From Cyclospora cayetanensis (Eukaryota; Apicomplexa; Conoidasida; Eucoccidiorida; Eimeriidae), in NCBI RefSeq assembly GCF_002999335.1, contig NW_020312080.1:1-64000 (forward strand): a stretch of 64,000 bases of DNA, given 5' to 3'. The position numbers and the translations under genes are program-made. The notes under the pieces are model-generated. The model saw nothing but the letters and a program-made list of their open reading frames with translations. It searched no databases and was not told the DNA's origin. Numbering within the stretch: the stretch's first letter is position 1; each line of letters starts with the position of its first letter. Positions 36,131 to 46,621 of this stretch are shown piece by piece.

Positions 36131-37419
36131 AGAGCTATGAGGGGCGTATGCATAGAAAGGCAAGAGTTTTGAGGAAAAATACTCAATATGCCCCTCCTAA
36201 GTATGTACGTGGTTGGTGGTTAATGGCCTCCGTACACAAACCACGAAAGGAGCATTGCATTCGGTAGCACCAGTTTGCTTACTAAATCTGTGCTCCGTAT
36301 TTTTACTGGCTGGGGATACAGGTAGGTATCTGGATTCCCCACAACATCTGCGTGGTTCAGATCAAGTTATTAAGGTTTTTTTATTATCCAATTTGTCTTT
36401 GCAACACTGTGCAGAGCACCTCGTGGCGATGGACGCTGAGGCTAGCATAATGTCTCCTGGGATGGCAGACGCCTGCTTGCAAGCTGATATGAACGCAGGA
36501 GCTCCACAGCCAGTAGAATGGCGTGATTTTTATCCGGTAGAATGATTTATGAGTGTCTCCAAGAAGTTATACACACCAGACATTTTTTAACAGCAGTAGG
36601 GATAGGCAAGTGCTTGAAGCCTTCATCAGCCTGTTGGAGGTGGATGTCTCGTTCGTGCCCCTCACTAATCGAAAAGAGAGCTCTTTGTGGTATGCTTGTG
36701 ATGAGAAGGAGCAGTGCATTGGTAGCTCAATTTATGTACGGAAAATCCTCTGCTTGCACGGACTAATACATTTGGAGCACACATGGATAACCTAGCTTGT
36801 CGGCCCCTTTTTGCTAAGATCGACTCGAAAGCAAGCTTTGGGAGTACTGAGAAAGCTGAAGCAGGGGAATCCGCCAATAGATCGAGATGCTGTTAAATAT
36901 GAAATTCTGGCTCTCAGAAGCCACAAACTATACGATCACTTGTTTTGTAGCTAATAGTTGGTCTACTCGAAGCGTCACATAAGGCAATCGCAGGGTGGGG
37001 TAGCCACTCAGCAACTAATAAACCAATCAGCAGACCTTCCATAAATGAACAGTTACTTACGTTTTAAGAGACAAAAGAGCAAATTTTTTGCGTCTTTGGC
37101 TATAAAGTGACAAGCTGAAATTAAGAACCTATGGGGATGCGTCAACTGGTCCCAACCTATAGTCTCAGCTGGACGAGAGAAGAAAGTCAAGGAATCCGTT
37201 CTCCGAAGCAGCCCCAGGCAGTTTACACACGCACCGCCTGCCTCTCGCGTGAGAGATTGAGGCACGTCATCCAGAGCTGCAAATGCATCTAAAATGCCAA
37301 GAAATTGGGGCAACGGGAGTGGGTTTCGCGGACGCCGGCTCGACAAGGAAACGAACAGCCCCCCTTTCCTGGCTCTGGTGCTGTACAAGGGAAGCTAAGG
37401 AGGGTGGTTCCACACTTGA
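36131..37419 (+). other. Untranslated/gag region of the dead element
   Basis: Between the 5' LTR block and the protease. It should correspond to gag by position, but I cannot read a gag domain or a clear zinc knuckle. Short open frames are at 36,213-36,545 and 36,542-36,766. Confidence 0.35.
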
Positions 37420-37800
37420 AGACCCACCAAGGATGAATTATGTGCTAATTCTGGTCGGGATTACTAGAAAAAAAATGCTATCATTACTTGACACTCGGTG
37501 TCAAATCAATCTAATATCCGTGGATACGGGGAAGGAGTGCAGCTTTCGTGTTTACTCGATAGCGCCGTCCCTAAGGATCAGCTTTGCTGACTGGGGGCCA
37601 AACGCACGGACAGGCAACGCTGTAGCAGCTAAATGCCACTTTACTTGGAATTGGGTCCTGTATGCATGGTCCGTGACTTCTATATTGGATGCGTTGGCAA
37701 TGACAAAACCCTAGGTACGCCATGGATGACTGACCAGATGGAAGGCGTGAAAGTGGCCACCGTTGCGTACTTTGAAGGTTGTTGTTTGAGAAAGTCATAG
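37420..37800 (+). pseudogene. Retroviral-type aspartic protease remnant
   Basis: A plus-strand frame contains KMLSLLDTRCQINLIS, a worn form of the ALIDTGATxxFIS active-site block: the glycine after Asp-Thr is replaced by Arg. Further on, LGTPWMTDQ (about 37,712-37,740) corresponds to the ILGMPWL motif that ends gypsy proteases. A shift separates the two. Confidence 0.6.
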
Positions 37801-38249
37801 GAATAAGCTTGTCCTGGTCATTCTTATAACGCTCACCTCATCTATGGTATACAGGGCAGATTCGATTTCTGAACAAAATGAGACAGAGCTTGCATGCTGC
37901 AGTGCAGTAAGAGAAGGCGGCTTCAAGCACGCATCCAACCTTAAAGGCTCTCCAAGTAAGTTGTTAGCAGAAATTTTAGTTGAAGGCTCAGCAGCTGAAC
38001 AGCCGGAATAAGCAATTGTCAGGGAAGATCTTGTGGATATGCAAAACAATGACGAGCAGCAAGTACCATGACCACCTGCAGGTTGACCAGTGCACTGTAT
38101 TGAGTTGGTTCCCGGGTCAGCCCCACGCTGTCTTCCGCTACAGCGGAATCCACAAAGGCATGAGGAAGAAGTTGAGGGGCGGGAAATGATTTTTAAAGCG
38201 ACACTGTGCACAAATTGACCAGCACTGTTGGGCATTAAGTCCCTGAACA

Positions 38250-38800
38250 ATGTTTCTCTCAAGCAACAGCTTCCGATGCCTCACAGTGGCCAATTATTTG
38301 ACAAACTTTCAAGGTCAACAGTCTACTAAATATTTTCCGTTACATTCGCTTGCTTATAAATCTCCATTCACCCTTATGACAGGCACAGAACAACGTTCCA
38401 CACTAGGGTGTGCAGGTTCGAGTATACCTGCATGCTGTATGGGCTTGTTGATGCCCCACTCGAACTACAGTGCCAAGTCGGTAGGGAGCTTTTGAGCCTG
38501 TCAACGGAGAATTCGATGGCCGTCCACATAAACAATGTCTAAAAATATAGCTGTAACGTTCGAAAGCACCTTCAGTACCTGCGGCATGAGTCCGACTTGT
38601 TGCAGGAGCAGCACTGGTATATGAATGCGTGTAAGTGGTTGCTTTCCGTGAGGAGGACATTTGTGTTTGTGAGAACTGGCGCATTGGCTGCAGGAAAAGG
38701 GCCACAATCGGCAAAGATTTGAGCAACCAAGGTGTGGCCTATAACTTGGTCTAGCACCAAAAAATATAGCAAAGCTGTATGAGCTTGCTTCTTGTAGCAA
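38250..38800 (+). pseudogene. Reverse transcriptase remnant
   Basis: YGLVDAPLELQ (about 38,436-38,470) matches the PFGLTNAPATFQ block. MAVHINNV (38,516-38,539) sits where the family has VYIDDI, so both catalytic aspartates are asparagine. HLQYLRHESDLLQEQHWYMN (about 38,562-38,625) follows as expected for the palm/thumb region. Stops occur between these blocks. The enzyme cannot be functional. Confidence 0.72.
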
Positions 38801-38939
38801 AACCTTTTTCTTGCTCTTACTTGGACCTCTGCACTTTTGACTGATTAGTTTGTTAGAGCCCCTGCCACGACGTGCATATAGGAGGCTGATGCCACAAAGA
38901 GAATGGACTTCAATCGCCAAAGATATCCTCCACTATTTA

Positions 38940-39340
38940 CGCTGCCAGAATAAGAGGTTTATTGCCTTCGAACAACCGACGCTAGTGACATGGCGAAGGG
39001 TATTTTTCCTCCCAACACGCTACAGGCTTTCCAAATCACCAAGTCAATCCTCGTCGTTTTCATCGTTTCGCCGAAACCGAGCAGTGGAATCCAGCGCAGG
39101 AGAAGGAACTCAGTGCAGTGGAGAGCAAAACGTGCCGTTCCTATTTAACTGGGCATCAGTTTGCTGTCAACTTTGATCATCAGTCATCAATGGGCCTTCC
39201 GAAGTCTTCAGACTCTAGAATTTTGATAATCGCAAAGTTGTCTGCTGGTTCGAGTGCCTCATACAGGACAACTTAGAGTAAGTCATGTCAAGGGCATCGC
39301 CAATGTTGTCGCTGCTGCGCTATCCCGACGTCTCCGCAAT
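38940..39340 (+). pseudogene. RNase H remnant
   Basis: TDASDMAKG (about 38,970-39,000) is the start of the gypsy RNase H domain (family TDASxxAIG). SHVKGIANVVAAALSRR (about 39,282-39,335) is its end (family HVPGKxNVVADALSR). The intervening sequence is shifted and interrupted. Confidence 0.7.
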
Positions 39341-39399
39341 TCCTTTAGGCGCAGTGCAGACTGTGTTATCTGTCGTTTGTGGTAAATCATGATGATCGA

Positions 39400-40270
39400 A
39401 ATTTGTGTGTGTTTTGCTTTTGACATTAGTGCATCGCGTAATATTGCCAAAATCGAGATTGCCACAAGGACGAAGCACTGCCACACCGAGGAAAGCCTGC
39501 CGTGGTTTAAAACAAAGTAAGGCTTTCATCGCTGAGCATTTAGACTTTGCTTTGCAATGCCGTTTGGCGCAACGCACACGATCCTGCTTTTCCCAAGCAA
39601 TGATTGGTTTCACACTACAAAAAGGAGCTTTCACTGTCTTAGTGGTGGGCTGGGCTGCGTTTTGCGGCAGAGAAGTATGCACTGTTTTGCCAAGGTTGTC
39701 AGCAGCCTGTGCCGCGGAAACCTCCGAAGGCAAGCTTGGATAGTATCCTGGGGCTTGAAAACATTCTTCAATGGAGTGCATGGGTAGACTGCCGGAGGTC
39801 AAGGGTCAGCATAGCAATTACGTTCTTCTCCATTGGACAATCAAATATGCCTATGTTATCCCTTGCTGCACCTTTGTTGCAGCTCAAAACGTCCCTTAAA
39901 TGTTCTAGACTCACTTCTGAGCGCTCTGAAATTCCCCAGGAGAGTATAATTACGTATGGAAAGCCCAAGCCTGGTTGTGTGTTCTGCAGTGGCTTCATGA
40001 GATGCCCACGTATGGACCAAAATATGACCCGTGCGAGCCGCTCTTGGGCTTGTGGACACACAGTGCGCACCCACCGCACTCTTCTGTAGTATTGCGACTT
40101 CATGCTTGCTAAAATCCAAATGATTGGCTTGTATTTTCTCTTTGTGTTGTGTGGGTGGATAATACGACACTACACTCGTTTGCTTGCTGCTCTTCCACAC
40201 CTTTGGTCTACACTAAAAGCCCTTCTACAATGCAACCATATACCTGGTGGTAGAGGTTCAGCAGCCAAGC
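39400..40270 (+). pseudogene. Integrase remnant
   Basis: Sequence at 39,530-39,740 runs parallel, at DNA and protein level, with 52,930-53,110 of the copy that has a readable integrase. The C-terminal part near 39,990-40,260 is alignable to 53,360-53,650 and to 150-430. The DGQTER block is destroyed here. Confidence 0.55.
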
Positions 40271-41839
40271 AATTCAACTCAGAGCACAACTGGCCACTGC
40301 ACGCGAATGCATGCGCAAAGTTCAAAGGCGATAGGCATGAAATCATGCCAAGCGGCGATCGGATGTAGGTTTTGAGTCTAAAGATTTGGTCTGTGGACAG
40401 CAGGCTTTACGAGGTCCACTAAAGGCGACCAGACAACGCCTTTTGCAGGCAGGTGGCTACGAGCATACGCACTTCGTTCACGAATAAGTGATCTCCCTTA
40501 CTCGATCGATTATTCTACTGATTGAAGTTTCACCAAACTACGAATATTTGCTTCCATAGGATATTTCTAGGTATTCGTGCGAGTTGCAAACTTTTAGCGC
40601 AAGCAAATGATTTGTGCAATAGAAAGCCGTAGAGGCGCTGGATCCTAAGACTGTTGAGCGCTGAGGACACAGTAGACGGCAGTGAGTAGTGAACTGTGGT
40701 GGGGGACCCCAACCATAGCACCTGACCGAGAAGCAGGTGCATGTTCTGCTGCCTGCAGGAGAATCTGTGGCTCTGTTTGTTTAACGACACTAATCTCCAT
40801 GGTAGGTGTTCCTCAGGTACCTTGGTAAGTGTTCTTCCCCAGCGTATTCTCTGCCTGAAATAGTCACCTTTATCTTCAGGCATTGCTCGAAAAGTTCCCG
40901 AGTATCGTGGTTGAGGTGCCCTCTACACTCATATATACTTGCAGACACTGCACGATATATTCCTCTTACATATTACTAATACCTCGTTGGAGCTGGGAAG
41001 TGGACTACGCCTACCTCCAAATGTATTTGGAGGTAGGCATTATTCTACAGCGCGCAGAGGCACTGCTAAACTAGTTTGTATTTGATATTCTTCACAAGTT
41101 TTGCTTGTGATATATTTTCTCGTAGCAGGCTTCGACGATGCCACTGCCCTACCGCGGTCCCGTTTTTTGAATTTGTTCCTTGTTTTTTGTTAACTACTGT
41201 GTGTTTCTCCCGTCGATTTAACCTTGCTGTTGATGATCATTTTGCTGTTCTTTCTTGCACCGCGTTTTCGTTTCTACGTGCCGGGGGAGGGGCGATAGTC
41301 AAGGAAATATTTCGCTAATCTGTACGGACTTTGTATGCGCTCAACGCCTGATATGCTAGATGGTATACCAAGCCGCCCCTCTGTAGAGATCAAATAATGG
41401 TTGAAACTGCGTGTAGCCCTTCAAATAAGCACCTGTCTCTCTTTAAAATCATTATTGCAGTTTTCAAATCTTGGGGTCCAATCGACTGACACGTCGTACT
41501 CCTTAATTGGCACTGTTTCCACCCGCACAGCTCCGTGAGGATGGCGGATGCACGGCGCACTTAAACTCAAGGCTTGTTGTATACATTTATAAGGCTTGTT
41601 GCCTATTCGCTTGGGTTCTATTCACTTCAGGATTTGTTCAAATATTACTTGTATCTCATAAGTTCTGACCTTTGCTGGTAAGCTTAGGCTGTTGATGCGC
41701 TGTGCACTATATAGTTGGTCTCATCGTACAGGACCGGAGCACGAGATAGTGGGTTTTGAAATAACAGGAAGATGTATCCGGCCTAGCTCCCCCAAGGGCT
41801 CTCTACTACTGTGGTTACATCTGCCAAGCAATAGGAAGG

Positions 41840-42010
41840 GACTAATTCGTTTATCACTAAGTCTACCTTACTGATTGCAGAGTACTGAAATCCCGATACA
41901 AGAAGACCCAGCGTTGGCTGCGCGTGCGTTAGATGCTACGTGCAGCTAGCTCCATGTGCTTGGGGTGCTTAGAGAACGCAGCTATATGCTCCTTGGCTGC
42001 CCTCGCTCTC
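41840..42010 (+). repeat. 3' LTR-like block
   Basis: Contains gattgcagagtactg, gatacaagaagac, the gcgttagatgctacgtgcagctagct core and cttggggtgctta, in the same order as 20,450-20,560 and 54,930-55,020. Boundaries approximate. Confidence 0.6.
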
Positions 42011-42150
42011 TCATGCCGGAGTCATGAGGCGTGATGGCATGCAGGGCGCGGAATTTTCATGTAAGGCGAGTCATGATCTCAGCTCGAGATCCCAGTAAAA
42101 GCGTTTCTGGCCCAAGGGATACATGGACACATTGGGTAAATAACCACTAT

Positions 42151-45100
42151 AATGGGCCAAGATCGGCTTCGTCTGTTTTTTCAATCGTAGCTACGCTTAT
42201 GTAAAATAGTTAAGCATCGAATTTTTTGTATTGCTATGTGCAACTCAAATTGAATGCTCGGAGGGCTCAGGCAAAACAACAGTCAGGAGCCATGCTGGGC
42301 TTTACCACTTTACACCAGAACACGATGGGGTCAGTGCAATGCGAAGGTTATTTTTTGTAGGACTGCACTTTTGATTGGGTGTTTTATTAGGGTTTTGTGG
42401 CTGGATCTATCCTTATGCAAATAGTAGGAACAAAGGTGTACGTAACATGCAGTAGCCAATACAGCGGGAATCTTGTATACTGTTGCCATTCAACCAAGAA
42501 TGATGCAGCTATCCTTCGTTAGACTTACAAGAACACATGCAGGCATATGGCATAAACACAGCTGGATATCTACTGGTGCAACAAAGTCCACAAGCACACG
42601 TGGAAACTAGGAAATCCGCGAAGAGAGCATGTAGGCAAGCACAAGCGATCATCGTGAGCACAACGAAAGCAGATAACTGCAAACCATAGAGGTGAAGCGA
42701 CTAGCAAACCTGTTGCACACCTTAAATGTACGAGGGCGCATATTAAGGCACAGAATGCAACGAGGGAGGCTGAGAAGTGTATTTGTTGCCTTCTGATCTT
42801 CATTTACGTAGAGATTCCAGTCACGCCAGTATCAATAAAAGACCTAATGTGATCAACAACATATTTTGAATGTTTGCAGAAGCGCACATTACCTTGAGGT
42901 GTTGGCACGCATATACACACAAGTGGCACTAGATGAAGTCGTTGGGCCCAAAACGAGCTCGGCGTTACTGACCTTCTACTTGACCCGCAGCCTCTAGAAC
43001 ACAACACATAGCAGGAGCCCACCCTTGAACTAAGGGACAAGGCAGGCAGCGCAACAGCCCATTAGAGAAACTGGACTTTCGTTCTTCTGCTTGCTATTCC
43101 TACCAGTTTAATCATACACCTTGAACGGAAAGCCTGAGGTATTTATCTCTCTATTAACCAAATAAAACACAAAACTGTAGACGCTAGAAAACAACAGAGC
43201 AGTAAATTGTGCAACCGATATAGTTCTCTTGTGTAAGTGGGAGAGGATGGAAAAGCCTTAGGAGATATTCTTACTGGTTTTTGCCGTTGGCCCTCCAGGC
43301 ACCTAGTCTCCCGTGCTGAGAATGGTCCTTGTTTGTTTATTTGGCTTAGCAGATAAAGTGACAAGGGCCTTCACAATGACACTGAATTGGCAGCAGTATG
43401 CCTACTCTGCATACCCATTTGTTTCTGGCTGACATTGGTTCTCACGTATAATATCGCCCAAAATGCACATACGTAAGCAGCAAAAATTATTAATGAATCA
43501 TGGTGTTACTAGGAATCTCTCCCACGGAACAGAGCGCTTTCGGATACTGGGTCTATTGCAAGCCATTGCACCATGGCTGCGAAAGTCGTTACGGAAAAGG
43601 ATTCCACAGAAGGATAAACTGAACTCTTAGCTAATTATATACTTTCAGAAAAACAACCTCTGGTCATTGTAGTACTTGGTCATACTTACAGCTAGCAGAT
43701 GCTCATCGTAAAAGGCCCATGTAGGAGAGCCAAATTTGAAGAATTCCCCTCACAATCACAACGGACAGAGCTCCACTGTGCAAAAGGAGCTGTGTGGGCT
43801 TAGCTTTCAAAAAGCTTGCGGTCTAACTCTTCATTGCTGAAATGATTGCCAATTAAATAAATGCGAGAGCGTGCTTTTTTTGTTGCGCAGATATGATATC
43901 ATAGGAATGTTAGGAGCATACAGATGTTCTAGAATATCCTACTCATCCCCATGTGTGTACAGTGCTTTTAAGTTGAATGTATATGTTTAATCTCGCCTAC
44001 ATGCTCACTTGTAGCTGGAATGCTTCACCCCGCCCACAGCACGAGAGGGATGCCTGGTCACCAATACTAGCAAGCAGCCATCTTCAAGTCTGTGCTGGTT
44101 ATTCAATGAGGTGGATAAGCACTTTCCACCACTCAAACATGCATCAGCTCAGCGCAGAGAGCAGCTTTGCCGACTGCTGACAATTCATGCCTGACCCAAA
44201 AAGTATGTGTAAGGAACGGCGCAGCACTTGCCTTGACCTTAAATAGGTATGAACATTACAACAGCATCGCTCTCCTCTGTTCCATTTAGGGAATTCGAAA
44301 GCCGCCTCGCCCACAATCAGTCATCCTCCTTGACTTTTTAGAGGCCTCTGCACGCAATCCTAAGCTATGGCTGTGGGCCTTTAGACGCGATTTAAATATG
44401 GACGGGACACCTTGCCCAATGACTTGCAGAGGTGTGATATCCTAGTGTGGCCGGAACACTGAGGGTATCGAATAGCTAGTGTATAAGACAAAACCACGTA
44501 GTCGCCGACAGCATCCCTAGATTCTACCCGAAAGAAGTGACTTGTGCCAACAAATCTTAATTTCTTTTCAGTGTAATGCATCCAATAGCTGAGAGCTTTT
44601 AATGTGTGCTAGCGCATGCTACGATTCACCGTTGGGGCCCTATGCTTTGAATGCTTCAGACGAAGTGTAGCCTTATGCCATGCGTCCACCATTCGCCCAG
44701 GAGATCCATGACGAAACATTTTAAATCCCAGGTGCTTAGTACAATTGTCTCACCTTTCATCTGAGCTGAACACTTCTACGCTCCGTACACTTATTGCGAT
44801 TGCATTGGACTCTTCGTAGGGCCCTGCATGCCGCAACATGCCGACGCTTATTCTTCTTTTACTCACCAGCTAGGATTCTACTTGAAATCAGGCTAGGCTA
44901 GCTGGGTAGCGCAGGTGCCAGTCTACCTGCTGCAGATTAACATAGCCGTTACCTAACAACCTTCCGTGCCTAGGTGCATGCATACATTTTAGTCCCTAGC
45001 CCCTAGAGGTCCATTCCGTAGAGCTAATGACTTACGCAAGAAGTGCCTTAAACGCCATGACTGCAGCATCTCTAAGATAAAATTCTCAACAGCTCAGGCT

Positions 45101-45318
45101 CAATCCACAACCGATAACGAAATTGGCTGAAATCTCTTAACAAAAGCACCACAAAAACACTCTAAGCGCTGCACGCCAAGCGCCTAATCCTAGCCTTCGG
45201 TAAAGGGTATAACCTAGCAGCATATCAGGTCGGAGCTTTCGGTGTGCCCGGTTTTGGCGCCGTCCATCACTCACTTCTAGACATAACCCATATCGCTATA
45301 TCGTAATTGCGATTTCAC
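42151..45318. other. Long spacer, no gene recognised
   Basis: Just over 3 kb without a convincing open frame, RNA or repeat. The right-hand part may include the 3' UTR of the SelS candidate (minus strand), where a SECIS element should be sought. I looked for the core by eye and did not find a good one. Confidence 0.35.
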
Positions 45319-45365
45319 GGCTCATGCAGCCCAGATGCATGGAGGATCTGCTGTGTGCATGAGCC
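45319..45365 (-). promoter_or_regulatory. Strong hairpin right after the SelS candidate stop
   Basis: On the minus strand GGCTCATGCA and TGCATGAGCC form a perfect 10-bp stem. Inside it CAGAT and ATCTG form a second 5-bp stem around a 9-base loop. It begins four bases after the TAA and twelve bases from the in-frame TGA. The position is like that of stem-loops known to aid selenocysteine readthrough, but it lacks the SECIS core, so its role is an inference. Confidence 0.5.
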
Positions 45366-45368
45366 TCT

Positions 45369-46208
45369 TTAGCATCAGCCACCGCCCCTTCGGGTTCTGC
45401 CATATCTTTCTGCAGGGCTGGGCCTCCAGGGCTTGGGCTGGGTGGGAGGGGCTATCCCATGTCTCGAGATCTGCCCTCTGTGTTCCGGTCGAATGCCTCC
45501 GGTAGCTACTGAGGAGGCCCTCTGCAGCTCAGCGTATGCAGGCGTTTCCTTAAAGGCCTCCATCTCCATCTCCAAGGATGCAGCCTGGCGCTCCCTGCAA
45601 GCTCAATGCGCAGGCAGAAATTACAGCCACTTGAGCTGCCATCCTAAGACCGCCGCAGTGGGCCTTAAACAGGGCATCGCATAGCAGTAGTGCCCTCCTA
45701 CCGCATGTCTCAAGCCGGATACAAGGGCCTAGACTACAAAGCCTCTTTAGGGCAACGGCGAAAACAACGGCAGCTCCTGATTACGGATTTCCTGGCAGTT
45801 TGTGCATCTTAACAGGTGCAGCTACTCACAAGGATAGACATGAATGCCACGTACCTGGCTTCACGCAGACGCTGGCGACGCGCTTCAGCCTCTTCCTTCT
45901 CGCGGCGATGTCCCCAGGCCACAGTTACTCTGCAAGATACCAAATATAACCAACAAAAACGACGATACAGGATGCACTGGAGCCCACAGTTCTCGGATAG
46001 CCATAAGGTGAGGAATCAAAGATGTCAGAAGCATCAGCCGCTAATTTACACACCTGTACAGAAGGAAGAGGATCACTCCTAGAAGAAGGGCCCCTGCAAT
46101 GCTCCAAAAGTTTGCGCCGCTCAAAAGATCCCCATCTTGATTGTCGAATGAAGTTTTCCCAAAGGGATCCTCATCCCAGTCCATCGGGCTGTCATCTTCG
46201 CTATTCAT
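45369..46208 (-). CDS. Selenoprotein S-like ER membrane protein, TGA probably selenocysteine
   Basis: Three exons, 46208-46054, 45929-45855 and 45594-45369, join in phase with GT-AG introns. The product is 149 aa to a TGA (45,377-45,375), then Cys, then TAA. Layout: an acidic N-terminus (MNSEDDSPMDWDEDPFG), one membrane segment (about 34-51, FWSIAGALLLGVILFLLY), a charged helix rich in Arg and Glu (about 58-92), then a flexible basic C-terminus with PWRPSPAERYGRTRRGGG before the TGA. Selenoprotein S has this plan: single N-terminal membrane anchor, coiled coil, WRP and RRG motifs, Gly-rich end and Sec as the second-last residue. That family works in ER-associated degradation with p97 and Derlin. 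Selenoprotein S is, as I recall, known in Toxoplasma. If the TGA is a plain stop, the protein is a 149-aa SelS/SelK-like protein without redox centre. No SECIS was identified by eye. Confidence 0.75.
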
Positions 46209-46621
46209 TGAGCCCTACGTGTAGCAGAGTTCATTGAGACAGCCATTGAATGGCGAAAGAGCCAGTGGCAGTTGCACCAGCGGATTGCAAGGTGCCTGTG
46301 CACTGTGTACTAAAGATGCTCAATGATGGGATTAAACAACACAGCAGTGGATATGCGTGGCAGGACAAAGGCACACAGCCACACTGTAACTGACAAGCAG
46401 CGATGGGTCATAACGAAGAGGCTGCCGAGATGGTCCAGCTAGTCGAACGCTAGACGCACGCGCACAAATTTCTAAGTGAGAAATGAAGAAGAGTATTCAT
46501 TGGAAAACGTTTGAATAGCGATGCTCCGATACTGTTGTCACCGTTGCAGGGGCTGCTGCATGCGCCTCCTCAGCGACAGGACCTACAGAAGCAGCCGCAA
46601 CCGCAGCCGCGACAGCAAGTA
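46209..46621. other. Divergent spacer between the SelS candidate and the RBM5/10 gene
   Basis: Probably holds both promoters and possibly a first exon of the splicing-factor gene: an AG acceptor at about 46,550 opens the reading frame upstream of the first in-frame ATG. Confidence 0.4.

Larger units (their letters stand above)
35890..42150 (+). mobile_element. Near-complete but inactive Ty3/gypsy LTR retrotransposon
   Basis: LTR-like blocks at about 35,900-36,130 and 41,840-42,010 flank, in plus-strand order, protease (37.4 kb), reverse transcriptase (38.3-38.8 kb), RNase H (38.9-39.3 kb) and integrase (39.5-40.3 kb) remnants. Protease-RT-RNase H-integrase order is the Ty3/gypsy order. Stops and frameshifts interrupt every domain. 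The catalytic dyad of the RT reads Asn-Asn. The total of about 6.3 kb is a normal length for such elements. Exact LTR ends and target-site duplication were not determined. Confidence 0.7.

Noticed and set aside
45240..45320. Possible SECIS cores (ATGA or GTGATGG with downstream AA) in the SelS 3' flank
   Set aside because: The helices did not pair well and no matching GA was placed opposite, so I do not claim a SECIS.
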